Below, piece after piece: positions 60,663-64,000 of a stretch of 64,000 nucleotides of DNA. The notes under the pieces are model-generated. The model made no database searches and was not told the origin of the DNA. It saw nothing but the letters and a program-made list of their open reading frames with translations. Within the stretch, counting starts at the first letter, position 1; every line of letters starts with the position of its first letter. The stretch is from Oreohelix idahoensis (taxonomy: Eukaryota; Mollusca; Gastropoda; Stylommatophora; Oreohelicidae): positions 619,695 to 683,694 of the forward strand of contig JAMPIV010019064.1 in assembly GCA_024509875.1 (NCBI GenBank). The letters are read 5' to 3'. Both the position numbers and the translations under genes were made by a program.

Positions 60663-62851
60663 GACTTACACTGCTACAGAGGTCCTGGGTCCCGCCATCA
60701 AGAAACAAAATGACTGGTTTGATGAGAACTCAGATGATATAAAGAAGATGTTGGCTGAGAAACACCATCTCCATAAAGCATATTTAAATGATCCAAAATC
60801 TACATCCAAGAAAGACGCTTTCAACAACATGCGTAGAATCGTCCAACATAAACTACGCCAGATGCGGGATTCATGGCTGAGTAATAAAGCAGATGAGCTC
60901 CAAGGCTTTGCTGACAGCCATGACTTGAAAAATTTTTACCATGCACTCAAAGCGGTCTATGGTCCAACATCATCAGGATCATTTCCCCTCCTTAATGCAG
61001 ATGGAAAAACACTAATTACAGACAAGGAAAAAAATCCTCCAACGCTGGGTCGAACACTTTAATAATATTCTATTCCTATAAATGAAGCACTAGATGATAT
61101 ACCGACTTTGGAGGAGACTCAAAAAGCGATTCGTCAACTGTGTAGTGGAAAGGATCCCGGCTCCGATTCAATTCTGTTGAGGTCTATAAAGATGGCGGTA
61201 CAGTTCTGATAGAGAAACTTCACATGATCTTCCAGCAAATGTGGCAGAGTGAAACCATCCCACACAATCTCAAGGATGCGTCAATTATACATCTTTATAG
61301 ACGTCAAGGTAATCGCCAAGACTGTAACAAATCATCGAGGCATCTCTCACTACTATCAATCACTGGAGACAATATTTGCCAGAATCCTTCTTAATCGCCT
61401 TACGGCTCATCTTGACAAAGGTCTTCTACCTGAAAGTCAATGTGGATTCCGGAAAGAACGTGAACCACCGATATGGTGTTCGCTGCAAGACAGCTTCAAG
61501 AAAAAAATGCCAAGAACAGCACTGTGACCTGTACACAGCTTTCATCGACTTGACAAAGGCGTTCGACACGGTCAGTAGAGAGGGTCTATGGAAGATCATG
61601 GCAAAATACGGCTGCCCAAAGAAATTTATCACAATAGTGCAGCAGCTGCATGATGGAATGCAGGCTAGAGTTCAGGAAAACGGTGAGCTATCAGAGCCTT
61701 TCCCAGTCTCAAATGGAGTTAAACAAGGGTGTGTACTTGCACCGACGCTTTTCAGTATCATGTTTTCTGCTATGCTGACTGATGCTTTCAGAGACGGGGA
61801 CACAGGAATCGACATCAGATATCGTATTGATGGAAAATTGTTTAACCTTAGGAGGCTTCAAGCAAAAACCAAGGTCAAATCACACACCATCAGGGATCTC
61901 TGTTTGCTGACGATTGTGCCCTCAGTGCTGGCTCAGAGGCTGATCTGCAGCGTAGCGTTGATAGATTCTCCGAAGCCTGCTCCAACTTTGGGCTTACCAT
62001 CAACACGGGGAAAACAGAAATCATGTACCAACCAGCTCCTGGCACAATTTATACTGAGCCAGTCATCAAGGTAAATGGTGAGAAACTGAATGTTGTGAAC
62101 AGGTTCACATACCTTGGTAGTACACTATCCCAGAACATCGTCATTGATGATGAGGTGAACACCAGGATCTCCAAAGCCAGCAGCACATTTGGCAGACTAT
62201 ACACCAACGTTTGGCATCGAAGTGGCATTAGTCTACAGACAAAGCTGAAGGTATACAGAGCTGCGGTGCTTCCAGTGCTGCTTTATGCATGTGAAACATG
62301 GACTGTATACAGGCGCCACGTAAAAAAAGCTCAACCACTTCCATACAGTCTGTCTCAGGAAGATAATGAACATCAAATGGCAAGACAAGATCCCAGATAC
62401 CGCCGTTCTTGACAGAGCTGGTATCCCTAGCATCGATACTATTCTGATGCAGTCACAGATTCGCTGGGCAGGTCATGTAGTCCGCATGCCAGACCATCGA
62501 CTGCCAAAGATACTCTTTTATGGTGAGATGCAGAAGGGTAGACGCTCCCATGGTGGCCAGAAAAAGCGCTTCAAAGACACGCTTAAGACTTCATTAAAAA
62601 CCTTTGACATAAACCCAGACACATGGGAAGCTGCTGCGCAAGACCGAACTGCCTGGCGCACATCTCTTCGTAAAGGTGCAGTGGCATGCGAATCTTCCAG
62701 AAGAGCAGCAGCGGAACAGCGGAGACAAGCTAGAAAAGATCGTGAAACAAAACCTTCACATGAAGCAAACATTCCCTGCCCACACTGTCCGAGATCCTTC
62801 CAGGCCCGCATCGGGCTCATCAGTCACCTTCGTACTCATAGACTATCCTAA
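60663..62851 (+). pseudogene. Non-LTR element RT with C-terminal C2H2 finger
   Basis: It continues the element at 59.6 kb: QNDWFDENSDDIKKMLAEK, LRQMRDSWLSNKADELQ, NLKDASIIHLY, ESQCGFRKE, DLYTAFIDLTKAFDTVSREGLW, SNGVKQGCVLAPTLF, a frame-split LLTIDDCALSAGSEAD catalytic region, FTYLGSTLSQN, VLLYACETWT, WAGHVVRMPDHRLPK. The last 30 residues form a classical C2H2 zinc finger (C-x2-C-x12-H-x3-H; CPHCPRSF...SHLRTH). At least five frame breaks occur (near 61,060, 61,180, 61,340-61,500, 61,900, 62,330). Confidence 0.88.
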
Positions 62852-62929
62852 CATCCTAATAATTGGATGAACAGAGTGGTCTTCATCACTTGTGATGGAC
62901 GAACAACATTCTGCATTACTGTGTGGTGT

Positions 62930-63296
62930 AGAAACATGAACAATGAACAAGCAGTTGGAAGATACAATTGATGCTCCCGAGATATGGATATATAGAAAAA
63001 TTGGGCGCACCTCATGGAAAAAGAAAAAAACAAAGAGGTTATAGAAAAACTAAGAATATAATGAAGGAGATCAACATTAGACAGCTAAAATGTTTTGGTC
63101 CTATGAAAAGACAACGCCTTGCAGAGTTGAAGGCAAACATGCAAGGGGATGACAGCGCTATAAGTGGGAAGATATCATAAAGACATAGACAGAAAAGAGT
63201 ATCGTAGTGTACCATCAAGACAAGAGGCAGAAGATGTTGGAGATCCATTTTCCTACCTCCGCTGTGGATATGGCAGCTGATGATGACGATGAGTAA
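62930..63296 (+). pseudogene. LINE 3'-end remnant, same family as the nested 60-kb fragment
   Basis: It shares EIWIYRKIGRTSWK, QLKCFGPMKRQRL, AISGKIS/RYKWED and a GATGATGACGATGAG tail with the element at 60,071-60,662, but in plus orientation and with several stops. Confidence 0.65.
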
Positions 63297-64000
63297 TTTT
63301 GTGCCTTATGTTGTGTTTGTGATACTTAGTGTTTTTTTATTCTTTTATTGTGCATAATTTATGTTGGAAGCATTAATGACTTTCTTGGAACTACCAAATA
63401 ACATGTATTATGCTACGAGGACAGCCATCTATTTTAAGTAATATTTCCTTGAATACTAATAATACAGTTATTTCTATCACTTACATTGAAAATTAATACT
63501 ATATTACATAACCATAAATCATAAAATCCACATGTATCAGGAGACAGTGCAAATTCAACATTTAGGTTTCTTTTTTTTTTAAGGTATCTATGTTTTTTTT
63601 ATTTCACAATTTAGAGTGGCAACCCTGTTGGGAGAGGGAGATTATAATTGCTAGACATTAACAATCGCAGTTCGATTCTTTTGCTTCCAGGAACTTCAAA
63701 ACTGATTAAAGTTACAAAAATACAGTTTTTTAATATTTGAACATGAGCATTAATATGACCGTATGTCTTGGCTGAAAAGTGCATGGCACAACAAAACGAG
63801 ACGAAAATTCTAAAAATAAAAACTGAATGTAAATATTTTCAGTCGATGGAAATGAGGTTATGGAAAAATTTGGAATATGATAGATTATGAATGAAATATA
63901 CAGTTGTGAATGCATAACTAATTATTTATTTTCCATTTTTGCGGTTAAGTGAAGTATCGAGATAACATCATTTTTACTTCCATATAAGGTTGAAATGAAG
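63297..64000. other. No gene recognised
   Basis: AT-rich sequence with T runs. No coding or repeat evidence apart from GGTTGAAATGAAG at the very end, which matches the start of the 58-kb tandem unit. Confidence 0.4.

Overview
This window is intergenic and intronic DNA of an animal, and almost everything recognisable in it is transposon-derived. I see no prokaryotic gene organisation. The mix of RTE-type LINEs, I/jockey-type LINEs, tRNA-derived SINEs, a Ty3/gypsy element and a pogo/Tigger element, together with a few short exons with GT-AG splice sites, points to an invertebrate. A mollusc or another lophotrochozoan is my best guess, but this is an inference from element families and the sequence does not prove it.

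Layout. 0-5 kb holds relics of several repeat families, a 951-bp hAT-like non-autonomous element with a near-perfect 8-bp target duplication, a candidate first coding exon of an unknown minus-strand gene (3023-3174), and a SINE that carries a nested 210-bp RTE-derived element. 5.8-6.5 kb is a CA/TA microsatellite followed by a decayed LINE endonuclease. 9.0-18.1 kb is a complete Ty3/gypsy LTR retrotransposon (795/796-bp LTRs, 5-bp target duplication ACATC) with the pol order protease-integrase-RT-RNase H, i.e. integrase before RT as in Ty1/copia and the Gmr1 group. 19-20 kb is an older gypsy pol fragment. 20.7-25.6 kb has a truncated SR2-like RTE copy and a full-length BovB-like RTE, both with target duplications. 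26.3-30.9 kb is a tandem array of two LINE ORF1 (gag-like) units. 31-37 kb holds I/jockey ORF2 fragments, SINEs, a MITE and a ~135-bp tandem repeat. 39.8-50.3 kb has another tRNA SINE, a terminal exon of a bublin (BBLN/UPF0184)-like gene, and two near-full-length SR2-like RTE copies in inverted orientation. 51.2-57.8 kb is a Tigger-like DNA transposon whose interior is wrecked by assembly artefacts (poly-G runs of 1000, 178 and 2001 nt and error-rich repeated segments). 58.7-58.9 kb is a candidate first exon on the minus strand whose splice phase fits the bublin-like exon 17 kb away. 59.6-63.3 kb contains another non-LTR element, with a C-terminal C2H2 finger, split by a nested insertion.

The likely host content is therefore one gene on the minus strand spanning about 58.85 to 41.15 kb, with a large transposon-filled intron, plus the first exon of a second minus-strand gene that leaves the window on the left. 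The rest is mobile DNA. Many ORF breaks lie in homopolymers, so sequencing or polishing error is a real alternative to genuine decay.
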